Assembly (NCBI RefSeq): GCF_014638745.1
Contig: NZ_BMFO01000001.1
Coordinates: 658,591-722,590 of the forward strand
Direction of reading: 5' to 3'
Source: Arenimonas maotaiensis
Lineage (GTDB): Bacteria; Pseudomonadota; Gammaproteobacteria; Xanthomonadales; Xanthomonadaceae
DNA: 64,000 bases
The first letter of the stretch is position 1, and every line of letters begins with the position of its first letter. This document shows, one piece after another, positions 37,110-46,684 of this stretch. The notes below the pieces were generated by a model. That model was not told where the DNA came from and made no database searches. It was given only the letters and a program-made list of their open reading frames with translations. The translations under genes were made by a program, and so were the position numbers.

Positions 37110-37969
37110 TCGAGATTCTGCACCTGTTCGCGGATCTGTTCAATCAGCACCTTGAGCTCGACCGAGGCCTGGCTGGTCTTGGGATCGACCGACTTGGAGC
37201 CGAGCGTGTTGGCTTCGCGGTTGAACTCCTGCAGCAGGAAGTCGAGGCGGCGGCCGACCGCTTCCGGCAGCGCCAGGATGCGGCGCGCCTCGGCGATATG
37301 GCTGGCCAAGCGGTCGAGTTCCTCGTCGACGTCGATCTTCTGCAGGTTGAGCACCAACTCCTGCTCCAGACGGCCCGGATCGACCGGCACCGGCAGATCG
37401 GCCAGCTTGGCCTGCAGGCGGGCCTTCAGCACGGTGCGGATCTCCGGCAGCCAGACGCGCAGTTGCGCGACGATGGCCTCGATACCGTCCAGGCGCTCTC
37501 GGATGGCCTGCGCCAGGTTGGCGCCTTCGCGGCCGCGCGCGGCCAGGAATTCGGCCAGCACGGTCTCCAACAGCTGCTTGGCCTCGGCCTGCAACGCGTC
37601 GTCGCCGGCGTCGTCCTCGCGCAGCACGCCCGGCAGTTTCAGGATGTCGGCGAAATCGCTGGTCATGCCCGGGAACAGGCCACTGAAGCGGCCGGCCAGC
37701 GCCGCGTAACGGGCCAACGCGTCCTCGTCGATGCGGAGGCCGGCCGCGCCTTGATCGGCCGGGCGGAAACGGAAGCCCAGATCGAGCTTGCCGCGCGCCA
37801 CCTTGCGGGCGATCTGCTCGCGCAGCGCCGGTTCCAACGCACGCAATTCCTCGGGCAGGCGCAGGCCGACCTCGAGATAACGGTGGTTGACCGAGCGCAG
37901 CTCGCAGCTGAGCGTACCGAGCGCGCTCGCGCGTTCGGCGTTGGCATAGGCGGTCATGCTGCTGATCAT
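37106..37969 (-). CDS. yicC: YicC family endoribonuclease
   Basis: 287 residues from the ATG at 37969. The frame is open much further, but that stretch lies antisense to rph and has no similarity. MISSMTAYANAE matches the family start (MIRSMTAFAR), ELRSVNHRYLEVGLRLPEELRALEPALRE is the conserved N-terminal block, and the C terminus DRLASHIAEARRIL...GRRLDFLLQEFNREANTLGSK is typical DUF1732. E. coli YicC has been reported as an endoribonuclease acting on small RNAs. Divergent from rph with 72 bases between starts, and coupled to gmk downstream. Confidence 0.93.
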   Translation of the reverse strand: MISSMTAYANAERASALGTLSCELRSVNHRYLEVGLRLPEELRALEPALREQIARKVARGKLDLGFRFRPADQGAAGLRIDEDALARYAALAGRFSGLFPGMTSDFADILKLPGVLREDDAGDDALQAEAKQLLETVLAEFLAARGREGANLAQAIRERLDGIEAIVAQLRVWLPEIRTVLKARLQAKLADLPVPVDPGRLEQELVLNLQKIDVDEELDRLASHIAEARRILALPEAVGRRLDFLLQEFNREANTLGSKSVDPKTSQASVELKVLIEQIREQVQNLE

Positions 37970-38041
37970 GCGTGCGTCCGGGGCCGGAAGAATGGGGAAA
38001 TGGTAATCTATTTGGCCTTTTGATGCGAAATCGAGCACCTC

Positions 38042-38761
<720 letters not shown>

Positions 38762-38765
38762 TTCC

Positions 38766-39359
38766 GTGCGTCTGGTCCTGGCCACCTCGAACAAAGGCAA
38801 ATTGGCCGAGATGCGGCCGATCCTGGCCGAGACCGGCTTCGACGCCGTGCCGCAGTCCGAATTCGGCTTCGCCGACGCCGAGGAGACCGGCCATACCTTC
38901 GTGGAAAACGCGTTGCTGAAGGCGCGCAATGCTTGCCGGCACACCGGCCTGCCCGCGCTGGCCGACGACTCCGGCCTGATCATCGACGCGCTGGACGGGG
39001 CGCCCGGCCTGATTTCGGCGCATTACGCCGGTGTGCACGGCGACGCCGCCGGCAACATCGCGAAAGTATTGGCCGAGATGGCGGCCCTGGAAAATCCGGT
39101 ACGCACGGCCCGCTTCTATTCCTGCATCGTGCTGCTCAAGCACGCCGAAGATCCGCAGCCGATCATCGCCGAAGGCATCTGGCATGGCGAGATTCTGCCC
39201 GCGCCGCAGGGCGACGGCGGCTTCGGCTACGACCCGATCTTCTTCGACCCCGAACACGGCTGCAGCGCCGCGCAGCTGCCGACCGAACTCAAAAGCCGCA
39301 TCAGCCACCGCGGCCGCGCGCTGGCCCAACTGCGCGAAAAACTGGCAACGCATGCCTGA
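38766..39359 (+). CDS. rdgB: dITP/XTP pyrophosphatase (RdgB/HAM1)
   Basis: 197 residues starting at GTG 38766, four bases after the rph stop. LVLATSNKGKLAEM is the signature N terminus; ETGHTFVENALLKARNAC, ADDSGLIIDALDGAPGLISAHYAG and FGYDPIFFDPEHGC are the active-site blocks. It removes deaminated purine nucleotides (ITP, dITP, XTP) from the pool. The stop overlaps the hemW start by eight bases. The order rph-rdgB-hemW is common in gammaproteobacteria. Confidence 0.96.
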   Translation: MRLVLATSNKGKLAEMRPILAETGFDAVPQSEFGFADAEETGHTFVENALLKARNACRHTGLPALADDSGLIIDALDGAPGLISAHYAGVHGDAAGNIAKVLAEMAALENPVRTARFYSCIVLLKHAEDPQPIIAEGIWHGEILPAPQGDGGFGYDPIFFDPEHGCSAAQLPTELKSRISHRGRALAQLREKLATHA

Positions 39360-40509
39360 GCTGATGCCGCCGCCGCTGGCGCTGTATATCCATATTCCGT
39401 GGTGCGTGAAGAAATGCCCGTACTGCGACTTCAACTCGCACGGCAAAAAGAACGAACTGCCGGTGGCCGAGTATCTGGCCGCGCTGACCCGCGACCTGGA
39501 GCAGGACCTGCCCTTGGTCTGGGGCCGCAGCGTGACCAGCGTGTTCTTCGGCGGCGGCACGCCCAGCCTGTTTCCCGGCACCGCCATCGGCGAGATCCTG
39601 GCCATGGCCAACGCGCGCCTGCGCTTCGCGCCGGATTGCGAAATCACCTTGGAATGCAATCCCGGTACCGCCGAGCACGACCGCTTCGCCAGCTACCGCG
39701 CCGCCGGCGTCAACCGGCTCAGCTTCGGCGTGCAGAGCTTCGACGACGGCTGCCTCGAGCGCCTGGGCCGCATCCATAACGCCGAAAAAGCCCGCAGCGC
39801 GGTAAAAGACGCGCAGGATGCCGGTTTCGACAACATCAATCTCGACCTGATGTACGCCCTGCCCGGCCAGAGTCTGGCGATGGCGCTATTCGATGTGGAA
39901 CAGGCCATCGCGCTGCAACCGCAGCACCTTTCGCATTACCAGCTGACGCTGGAGCCGAACACGCTGTTCGCGGCCAAACCGCCGACCGGCATTCCGGACA
40001 TGGACTCGGCCTGGGACATGCAGGAGGCCTGCATCGCGCGCATGGCGGAGGCCGGCTTCGCGCAATACGAAGTGTCGGCCTACGCCCGCGACGGCCGGCG
40101 TTGCCGGCACAACCTGAACTACTGGACCTACGGCGACTACCTGGGCATCGGCGCCGGCGCGCACGGCAAGATCAGCAGCGGCCACGACGGCCGCATCCTG
40201 CGGCGCTGGAAACCGAAGCATCCGGAGGCCTACATGGCGTCCGCCGGAACGGCGGCCGGCATCGGCGGCGACGAGTACGTTGCGGCGGAGAACCGGCCGT
40301 TCGATTACATGCTGAATGCGTTGCGGCTGGTGGACGGCTTCTCGCTGGCCGATTTCGAAGTGCGCACCGGCCTGGGCCGTGAAACGATCAAACCGCAACT
40401 GGATGAGGCCGTGCAACGCGGCTGGCTGGAGATCTCGGGCGATTGGGCCAAGCCCACCGAGCTGGGCATGCGCTTCGCCAATGATGTGATGGGATTGTTC
40501 CTCGCCTGA
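39352..40509 (+). CDS. hemW: Radical SAM heme chaperone HemW
   Basis: 385 residues from the ATG at 39352 (eight-base overlap with rdgB); an ATG at 39364 is an alternative. The cluster motif is C18-VKK-C22-PY-C25-DF: it has CxxxCxxC but Phe where HemN has the fourth Cys, which marks HemW. VFFGGGTPSLFPG, NRLSFGVQSFDDGCL and LMYALPGQ follow, and the C-terminal domain is short. HemW is a heme chaperone, not a coproporphyrinogen oxidase. True hemN is at 12790. The stop lies seven bases before the promoter of the riboswitch-btuB unit. Confidence 0.94.
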   Translation: MPELMPPPLALYIHIPWCVKKCPYCDFNSHGKKNELPVAEYLAALTRDLEQDLPLVWGRSVTSVFFGGGTPSLFPGTAIGEILAMANARLRFAPDCEITLECNPGTAEHDRFASYRAAGVNRLSFGVQSFDDGCLERLGRIHNAEKARSAVKDAQDAGFDNINLDLMYALPGQSLAMALFDVEQAIALQPQHLSHYQLTLEPNTLFAAKPPTGIPDMDSAWDMQEACIARMAEAGFAQYEVSAYARDGRRCRHNLNYWTYGDYLGIGAGAHGKISSGHDGRILRRWKPKHPEAYMASAGTAAGIGGDEYVAAENRPFDYMLNALRLVDGFSLADFEVRTGLGRETIKPQLDEAVQRGWLEISGDWAKPTELGMRFANDVMGLFLA

Positions 40510-40516
40510 AAAAAAG

Positions 40517-40546
40517 TTCGCCAGATTCACGCCGGCTTGATACACT
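40517..40546 (+). promoter_or_regulatory. Promoter of the riboswitch-btuB transcript
   Basis: TTCGCC (40517-40522) and TACACT (40541-40546) are 18 bases apart. The predicted start near 40553 falls immediately before the first conserved riboswitch stem. Confidence 0.45.
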
Positions 40547-40555
40547 GTGAATGCT

Positions 40556-40686
40556 TCGAGTGTTCGGGAAGTTGGTGCGAATCCAACACTGCCCCCGCAA
40601 CGGTAAGTCAGGTAAGTCGTCCACATAGCCACTGGGAAACTGGGAAGGCGGACGGCAGCGGCACTGACGAGTCCGGAGACCGGCTT
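40556..40686 (+). promoter_or_regulatory. Cobalamin (B12) riboswitch
   Basis: The conserved blocks of the cobalamin aptamer appear in order. First is a GGTGCGAATCC element with GCCCCCGCAACGGTAA (40574-40606). Then comes GCCACTGGGAAACTGGGAAGG (40627-40648, a 21-base block, its ends being GCCACTG and GGGAAGG). Last is the B12 box GAGTCCGGAGACCGGC (40669-40684). It precedes btuB, the classic target: bound adenosyl- or methylcobalamin lowers expression of the B12 receptor. A hairpin with a T-rich tail follows 14 bases after the B12 box. Confidence 0.95.
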
Positions 40687-40697
40687 GGAGTATGCGG

Positions 40698-40720
40698 CGG
40701 CGCCTCGGCGCCGTCATTTT
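40698..40720 (+). terminator. Possible riboswitch-linked terminator in the btuB leader
   Basis: CGGCGC-CTCG-GCGCCG followed by TCATTTT directly after the aptamer. It looks like an expression-platform terminator, 118 bases before the btuB ATG. The T-tract is short, so the platform could instead act on translation. Bases 40721-40838 between this hairpin and btuB hold no other element I recognise. Confidence 0.5.
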
Positions 40721-40838
40721 GCACGTTGCGGAGGGCGACGCGGCCAAATTATTGTCGGCCGCGCGCGGCCGTCCAATGGTTTCGTCGTTTGCTTTCCGGG
40801 TGCACGCGCGGGTGCGCGCAACAACACTGGAAACCGAC

Positions 40839-42641
40839 ATGTCATCATCACCCCGTATTACCCTGCTTTCCGCCGCCGTCCTGGCGGCCGTCTCTTTGCA
40901 CGCGTCCGCCGAGGACGCGCCGTCCTGGCTGGACCGCGTGCAGGTCACCGGCAGCCGCATCGAACAGCCGGTCGAACGCGCCCTGCAATCGGTCAGCGTG
41001 CTCACCCGCGCGGACATCGAAGCCAGCCGCGCCGCCGACGTCAGCGACCTGCTGGCGCAGCAGGCCGGCGTCGACCTGGTGCGCACCGGCGGCAGCGGCT
41101 CGCAGAACTCCCTGTTCCTGCGCGGCGGCAACGCCAACCACACCTTGGTGCTGGTCGACGGCGTGCGCGTCAACTCCGCCAGCCAGGGCATCTTCGACCT
41201 CGCGCACCTGCCGCTGGCCGCCATCGAGCGCATCGAGATCGTGCGCGGACCGCGCGCGGCGGTCTGGGGCTCGGACGCCATCGCCGGCGTGATCCACATC
41301 TTCACCCGCGCGCCGGACGGCGCGCACGGCGAAATCCGCGCCGGCAGCTACGGCCGCGCCGGCTTCGACGCCGGCTTCGGCACCGAGGGCGGCGGCTTCG
41401 GCCTCAGCGCCGGTTACGACCGCTTGGACGGGTTCTCGGCCACCAATCCGGGCAATGTCTGGAGCTATGACCCGGACCGCGACGGCTACCGCAACCGGCA
41501 TGTGGCGCTGCAGGGCAAAACCCTGCTCGGCGAGCAGACGCTGTCGTTCAGCGGCATCGCCACCCGCGGCGAAACCGAGTTCGACCAAGGCCGCACCCGG
41601 GCCGACAACCACAGCGGAAGCGCCGGCCTGACCGGCCCGTTGGGCGGGCGCTGGACGCACGAACTGCGCATCGGCCGCAGCTACGAAAAGCTCGACACCC
41701 CGGCCTACGGCAACGTCATCGGCTCGCGGCGCGAGAGCCTGGATTGGGCGCACACCGTACGCACCGGCGCCGCCGGCGCGGTGGCGTTCGGTGTCAACGC
41801 CGCGCGCGAGCAGGCCTACTCGCTGGGCTGGGACGGGCCGGAATTCCGCGAAAGCCGCCGCAACAGCGGCGTCTTCGCGGTCTGGAACGGACAATGGCAG
41901 AGCCAGCAATTCGAGCTGGCCACGCGCTGGGACGACAACTCGCAATTCGGCCTGCACCGCACCGCCAGCGCCGGTTGGGCCCGGCAATGGGACGGCGGAC
42001 GCCGCCTGCGCGCCAGCTGGGGCCAGGGGTTCCGCGCGCCGAACTTCAACGAGCTGTATTACCCCGGCTTCTTCGGCCTGTACGCCGGCAACCCGGACCT
42101 GCAACCGGAACGCGCGCAGACCACCGAGATCGGTTACGAAAGCCCGCTCGGCGGCAACAGCCAGCTGCGGCTGTCGGCTTACCGGAGCCGGGTGAGCGAT
42201 CTGATCAGCTTCGCCGGCACCGACAGCCAAGCCATCAACATCGCGCAGGCGCGCATCAACGGCACCGAAGCGGAGCTGGCCGGCGCCGCAGGCGTCTGGC
42301 AATGGCGCGCGCAGGGCACTTGGACACGTGCCGTGGACGGCGTCAGCGGCGAGCCGCTGTTGCGCCGGCCGAAGCTCAAAGGCCTGCTGGCGGCCGGCTA
42401 CCGGTTCGCCGGCGGCGGCGATCTCGGCCTGGAACTGAGCGGCTACGGCAAGCGCGCGGACATCGGCACGCAACTGCCGGGCTTCGCCCGGCTCGACCTG
42501 ACCGGCGCGTGGCCGCTGTCGCCGGCGTGGCGCCTCGAGGCCCGGCTCGAGAACCTGTTCGACCGCGACTACGAACTGCTCGACGGCTACAACACCCCAG
42601 GCCGCAGCATCCTGCTCCGTCTGCGCCACCAAAGTCCATGA
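40839..42641 (+). CDS. btuB: TonB-dependent vitamin B12 receptor BtuB
   Basis: 600 residues from the ATG at 40839, with GGAAA nine bases upstream; the frame is open back into the riboswitch, which rules out earlier starts. A signal peptide (SPRITLLSAAVLAAVSLHASA) leads to a TonB box-like VQVTGSR and a plug domain. The plug has LFLRGGNANHTLVLVDGVRVN and IERIEIVRGPRAAVWGSDAIAGVI, closely matching BtuB of enterics. The remainder is a 22-strand barrel with alternating aromatic strands, ending in RSILLRLRHQSP. It imports cobalamin across the outer membrane with TonB. The upstream B12 riboswitch independently supports the substrate. Confidence 0.93.
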   Translation: MSSSPRITLLSAAVLAAVSLHASAEDAPSWLDRVQVTGSRIEQPVERALQSVSVLTRADIEASRAADVSDLLAQQAGVDLVRTGGSGSQNSLFLRGGNANHTLVLVDGVRVNSASQGIFDLAHLPLAAIERIEIVRGPRAAVWGSDAIAGVIHIFTRAPDGAHGEIRAGSYGRAGFDAGFGTEGGGFGLSAGYDRLDGFSATNPGNVWSYDPDRDGYRNRHVALQGKTLLGEQTLSFSGIATRGETEFDQGRTRADNHSGSAGLTGPLGGRWTHELRIGRSYEKLDTPAYGNVIGSRRESLDWAHTVRTGAAGAVAFGVNAAREQAYSLGWDGPEFRESRRNSGVFAVWNGQWQSQQFELATRWDDNSQFGLHRTASAGWARQWDGGRRLRASWGQGFRAPNFNELYYPGFFGLYAGNPDLQPERAQTTEIGYESPLGGNSQLRLSAYRSRVSDLISFAGTDSQAINIAQARINGTEAELAGAAGVWQWRAQGTWTRAVDGVSGEPLLRRPKLKGLLAAGYRFAGGGDLGLELSGYGKRADIGTQLPGFARLDLTGAWPLSPAWRLEARLENLFDRDYELLDGYNTPGRSILLRLRHQSP

Positions 42642-42648
42642 CCGGCAC

Positions 42649-42675
42649 GGGGCCGCCTCGGCGGCCCCTTGTTTT
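42649..42675 (+). terminator. Rho-independent terminator of btuB
   Basis: GGGGCCGC-CTCG-GCGGCCCC followed by TTGTTTT, eight bases after the btuB stop. The tail overlaps the -35 of the next gene's candidate promoter. Confidence 0.85.
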
Positions 42676-42696
42676 GCGGGACGCCTGGGTTATGCT
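42669..42696 (+). promoter_or_regulatory. Candidate promoter of the DUF1631-PilZ operon
   Basis: TTGTTT (42669-42674) and TATGCT (42691-42696) with a 16-base spacer, ending 26 bases before the ATG. The -35 lies in the T-tail of the btuB terminator. Confidence 0.35.
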
Positions 42697-42722
42697 AAGC
42701 GGGTAATCCGCCCGGAACAGGC

Positions 42723-44987
42723 ATGGACATCAGCGCACCCCATCCCCCATCGCATACCTTGAACCAATCCGGATTGCCGGTGCGCGTGTACGCGCTGTGC
42801 GACGGCCTGCTCAAGGTCGGCGCCGATTTCTTCGAACGCCAGCTGCAGTTCCTGCTCAAGGACCTCGAAGACATCCTGTTCAAGAACGCCGAGCACGGCC
42901 GCCCCGGCGCCGACGACGGCGACAGCTTCTCGGCGCTGCGCAACCTCAAACGCACCCGGCACGACTTCATCCCGCGTTTCCTGGCGGCGGTGGAAAGCCA
43001 ATTGGCCGGCATCCGCCAGACCGGACCCGGCAACGGCGCGGCGCCCGCGAAGATCCTGCCCGCCGGTGCCGAACTGCGCCTGCTGGACGACGACAGCTTC
43101 GACATCGACCAGATCCAGCAGAGCATCTCCGCCCGCTGCGAATCCCAGAACAGCTTCGACATCTTCCTGTTGGCCCAGCGCATCGGCGTGCTGGCCGGCA
43201 AGCCGGCGTTCGGCAACGAGCAGATGCCGCTGGGGCCGAAGGCGCTCTGCCGCTGCCTGCAACAGGCGATCGAATGCCTGGACCTCGGCCCGAACGACAG
43301 CCGGCAGATCTACCACCTGTTCGACCGCCACGTGTTCGGCCATTTCGCCGAGTTGATGAAGGTCTGCAACCGGCATCTGTCGGAACACGGCGTGCTGCCG
43401 AACCTGAGCTACGTGCCGTTCCGCAATCCCGAGCTGCGCTTCAAGAAGACGCCGATCGCCCTGGGCGAGGGCAAGGAGCCGACCGCCGCCAGCGCCAAGG
43501 TCTATCCGCTGTTTCCGGAAGGCGCGCCGGCCAAGGCGCAGGGCGCCGCCGCCCCGGCCGAGGTCGAGGAAAGCTTCAGCAAGCTGCAGCATCTGCTGGC
43601 GCGGCGCAAGCAGCTGTTGAACAAACTCAGTTCGTTCTCCAACACCTACATCAACGACGCCAGCGGCGCGGCCGGACGCACGGTGCCGGCCGACTCCGAC
43701 CAGCTGCGCGGCATCCTCGACGAATTCCAGCGCCAGGCCTTGGCGCACCCGAACGCGCACGCCGACATCCGCCACCTGAAGCGCGACCTGCTGGCGCAGC
43801 TGCGCAACCAGTCGACGCCCGATCGGGAGCTGACCCTCGGACCGGAAGACAGCGACGCCATCGACCTGGTCGGCCTGCTGATGGACGACGCGATGAAGGA
43901 GATCAGCCCGAACTCGCCGACCGCGCAGCTGATCGGCATGATGCAGACGCCGCTGATCCGCGTGGTGCTGCGCGACAAATCGTTCTTCAGCAATCACGTG
44001 CATCCGGCGCGGCAGATGCTCAACATCCTGGCCGAGGCCGGCATCAACTGGCTGGACGGCTCCGACAAGGACGACCCGCTGCACGGCAACCTGACCGGCA
44101 TCGTCAGCAATACGGTCAAGGACTTCGACGGCGACAACCAGAAGCTGCTGGCGGCCTACGAAGAGACCAACCGCCTGCTGCAGAGCCTGATCAAGAAGGC
44201 CGAAGCGGTCGAGCGCCGCCAGATCGAGGTGGCCAAGGCCAAGGAGAAGCTGCGCGTCGCCCGGACCCGGGCCGAATCCACCATGGCCGACCTGATGGCC
44301 ACGCACGAGATTCCGGTGTACACCAAGGCCATGCTGAACGAAGCCTGGGCCGACGTGATGGCGCTCACGGAGCTGCGCAACGGTCCGGATTCCAGCAACT
44401 GGCAGGAACAGCGCCGGATCGCCGAACACATCATCGCCGCCAACGAACCGGATGCCGGCGGCGTGGCCGAGGCCCGCGCCGAGGAACTGATGCAACGCAT
44501 CCGCGAATCCCTGGCCATGGTCGGCTACCACGAGGACGAGGCCGCACGCATCGCCGAGCGCCTGGTGCGCCGCGGTCCGCACGAGGCGTTCGAACCGGAG
44601 CACACCGGCACCGACAAGGCCCGCTTCGGCGACAGCGCCAAGGCCGCCGACCTGGAGGCGTTCCAGCTCGACGAACAGCAGATGGCGCTGGTCGAAGAGC
44701 TGAAGGACGTGCCGGTCGGCACCTGGTTCGAATTCCTGACGCCCGGCTCCAGCACGCCGACGCGCGCCAAACTGACCTGGCTCAGCAAGATCACGCACAA
44801 TTGCCTGTTCGTCACCCAGCGCGGCATGAAGCACTCCGAGATGCTGCTGGAGGAACTCGCCATCGCGATTTCCGAAGGACGCGCCCGCATCCAGCCCGGC
44901 CAGAAACGCAGCATCTTCGAACGCGCGTTCGAGAACATGCTGGCGTCGCTGCGCACCTTCATGCCCGGCGGAGACAAAGACGAATGA
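42723..44987 (+). CDS. DUF1631 family protein
   Basis: 754 residues, one long cytoplasmic protein without signal or membrane segments. The pattern over its length, ending in TWFEFLTPGSSTPTRAKLTWLSKITHNCLFVTQRG and LFERAFENML-like IFERAFENML, matches DUF1631; the late part resembles a PilZ-like beta fold. A charged, helical region at ~470-510 (LLQSLIKKAEAVERRQIEVAKAKEKLR) may be a coiled coil. These proteins are sometimes annotated as thymidine phosphorylase, for which I see no support. The stop overlaps the start of a PilZ-domain gene by ATGA, pointing to a shared role, perhaps linked to cyclic-di-GMP. GGAACAGG precedes the ATG. Confidence 0.8.
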   Translation: MDISAPHPPSHTLNQSGLPVRVYALCDGLLKVGADFFERQLQFLLKDLEDILFKNAEHGRPGADDGDSFSALRNLKRTRHDFIPRFLAAVESQLAGIRQTGPGNGAAPAKILPAGAELRLLDDDSFDIDQIQQSISARCESQNSFDIFLLAQRIGVLAGKPAFGNEQMPLGPKALCRCLQQAIECLDLGPNDSRQIYHLFDRHVFGHFAELMKVCNRHLSEHGVLPNLSYVPFRNPELRFKKTPIALGEGKEPTAASAKVYPLFPEGAPAKAQGAAAPAEVEESFSKLQHLLARRKQLLNKLSSFSNTYINDASGAAGRTVPADSDQLRGILDEFQRQALAHPNAHADIRHLKRDLLAQLRNQSTPDRELTLGPEDSDAIDLVGLLMDDAMKEISPNSPTAQLIGMMQTPLIRVVLRDKSFFSNHVHPARQMLNILAEAGINWLDGSDKDDPLHGNLTGIVSNTVKDFDGDNQKLLAAYEETNRLLQSLIKKAEAVERRQIEVAKAKEKLRVARTRAESTMADLMATHEIPVYTKAMLNEAWADVMALTELRNGPDSSNWQEQRRIAEHIIAANEPDAGGVAEARAEELMQRIRESLAMVGYHEDEAARIAERLVRRGPHEAFEPEHTGTDKARFGDSAKAADLEAFQLDEQQMALVEELKDVPVGTWFEFLTPGSSTPTRAKLTWLSKITHNCLFVTQRGMKHSEMLLEELAIAISEGRARIQPGQKRSIFERAFENMLASLRTFMPGGDKDE

Positions 44988-45334
44988 ACAAGGACCATCG
45001 GCGCCTGCGGCGGCGCAAGGCCGCCTATCCGATCACGGTGATCGACACCATGACCCGCGAGCCGCTCGGCACGGTCGTCGATCTGTCCGAGTCCGGTCTG
45101 ATGATCGTGGCGCCGGCGGCCCTGTGCGCCGACGCGCTGTTCCAGTGCGAGCTGCACTTCCCGTCCGGAAGCGGCGTGGACGGCATCCTCAACACCGGCC
45201 TGCACGAACTCTGGAGCCGTCCCGAGCCCGGCAGCGGCCGGGTGCTGATCGGCTTCCGTATCATCGACATCGGCAACGACGACAAGCTGCGCCTGCGCCG
45301 CTGGGTCGCCGAACCGGGCAGCGAATACGTCTGA
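44984..45334 (+). CDS. Small PilZ-domain protein
   Basis: 116 residues. The cyclic-di-GMP binding pattern is present: Arg-rich RRLRRRKAAYP near the N terminus (RxxxR) and DLSESGLMI (D/NxSxxG) at about residue 32. Beta strands and GRVLIGFRII complete the barrel, and a short tail ends DKLRLRRWVAEPGSEYV. The ATG overlaps the DUF1631 stop by four bases (ATGA). It may sense cyclic-di-GMP and act with its partner; no output domain is present. In the same genome type IV pili genes exist, but this protein is too divergent to name as pilus PilZ. Confidence 0.85.
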   Translation: MNKDHRRLRRRKAAYPITVIDTMTREPLGTVVDLSESGLMIVAPAALCADALFQCELHFPSGSGVDGILNTGLHELWSRPEPGSGRVLIGFRIIDIGNDDKLRLRRWVAEPGSEYV

Positions 45335-45385
45335 TTCCGCGCTGCCGACGCCCGCCTCCTCTGCAACCGCATCCGAGCACGACCC

Positions 45386-46684
45386 ATGAACGCCTATTCC
45401 GAACACCTTTCCCGCCTGACGGCCACCGTCGACCGGGCCCTGGCCAAGTCCGGCCACGAGCATCTGATCATCGCGTCCGGCATCGAGAAGATGCAGTTCC
45501 TCGACGACATGCCATATCCGTTCAAGCCGAACCCGCTGTTCAAGCAGTGGCTGCCGCTGACCCGGCATCCGCATTGCTGGATCGCCTACACCCCCGGCAG
45601 CCGCCCGGTGCTGGTCTACTATCAGCCCGACGACTACTGGCATGTGCCGCCGAGCGCGCCGGAAGGCGAATGGACCGCGCATTTCGACATCCGCGTGATC
45701 AACGATCCGGCCGAGGCGGCCGCCCACCTGCCGCCGCCGGCGCGCGCCGCCATCTTGGGCGACGCCGATGCCGCGCTGGGTGTTTACGCGCCGAACAATC
45801 CTGCCGCCCTGCTGGCCTATCTGCATTACCACCGCGGCTGGAAATCGGGTTACGAACTGGCGCAGATGCGGCAGGCGCAAGTCAAGGCCGTGCGCGGCCA
45901 CGCCGCCGCCGAACGCGCGTTCCGCGCCGGCGCCTCGGAAGCGCAGATCCACGCGGCCTATCTGGCCGCCGCCGGCCATACCGATTTCGATCTGCCCTAC
46001 AACAACATCGTGGCCCTGAACGAGAACGGCGCCACCCTGCACTACCAGTACAAGGCCTTCGACGCCCCGGCCAGGCACCGCTCGCTGCTGATCGACGCCG
46101 GCGCCGAACACAACGGCTACGCCGCCGACATCACCCGTACCCACGGCGACGGCTTCGAACCGTTCGAGGAACTGATCGCGGCGGTCGACGCCGAGCAGCG
46201 CGCGCTATGCGCGCGGGTCAAGGCCGGTGTGGATTACCGCGAACTGCACCTGGAATGCCATCTGCGCCTGGGCGGCGTACTGCGCACGCTCGGCATCGTC
46301 GACATGGAACCGGTCTCGATGCTGGACACCGGCCTGAGCTCGGTGTTCTTCCCGCACGGCCTGGGCCACCCGATCGGCCTGCAGGTGCACGACGTGGCCG
46401 GCTTCAGCGACGAGGACGGCGCGCTCATCCCGCGCCCGGCCGGACACCCGTTCCTGCGCATGACGCGCACGCTGGAACCGGGCATGGTGGTCACCATCGA
46501 ACCCGGCATCTATTTCATCCCGACCCTGCTGGCCAAGCTCAAGCAGCGCCCGGAAGCCAAGGCCGTGGATTGGGACACGGTCGAGCGGCTGCTGCCGTAC
46601 GGCGGCGTGCGCATCGAGGACGAGGTGCACTGCACCGACGGCGAGCCGGAGAACCTGAGCCGCGACGCGTTCGCCGCGCTCTGA
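45386..46684 (+). CDS. pepQ: Xaa-Pro dipeptidase
   Basis: 432 residues, similar to PepQ/proline dipeptidase. The N-terminal domain (1-~165) precedes the pita-bread M24B domain. Metal ligands are visible: LLIDAGAEHNGYAADITRT gives the two Asp, FPHGLGHPIGLQVHD the His, MVVTIEPGIYF the first Glu and GGVRIEDEVH the second. It hydrolyses dipeptides with C-terminal proline and, in some members, organophosphate esters. It ends exactly where the convergent selO stop begins, with no base between them. No strong ribosome binding site is seen. Confidence 0.93.
   Translation: MNAYSEHLSRLTATVDRALAKSGHEHLIIASGIEKMQFLDDMPYPFKPNPLFKQWLPLTRHPHCWIAYTPGSRPVLVYYQPDDYWHVPPSAPEGEWTAHFDIRVINDPAEAAAHLPPPARAAILGDADAALGVYAPNNPAALLAYLHYHRGWKSGYELAQMRQAQVKAVRGHAAAERAFRAGASEAQIHAAYLAAAGHTDFDLPYNNIVALNENGATLHYQYKAFDAPARHRSLLIDAGAEHNGYAADITRTHGDGFEPFEELIAAVDAEQRALCARVKAGVDYRELHLECHLRLGGVLRTLGIVDMEPVSMLDTGLSSVFFPHGLGHPIGLQVHDVAGFSDEDGALIPRPAGHPFLRMTRTLEPGMVVTIEPGIYFIPTLLAKLKQRPEAKAVDWDTVERLLPYGGVRIEDEVHCTDGEPENLSRDAFAAL

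Noticed and set aside
39352-40509. hemW as a second coproporphyrinogen oxidase
   Set aside because: The fourth Cys of the HemN motif is Phe here, and the gene lies in the rph-rdgB-hemW order.
40692-40838. 49-codon N-terminal extension of btuB
   Set aside because: It starts inside the riboswitch expression platform, and the signal peptide begins only at the ATG at 40839.
42723-44987. Thymidine phosphorylase label for the DUF1631 protein
   Set aside because: No phosphorylase motif can be seen; the name is a propagated error in my recollection of such annotations.
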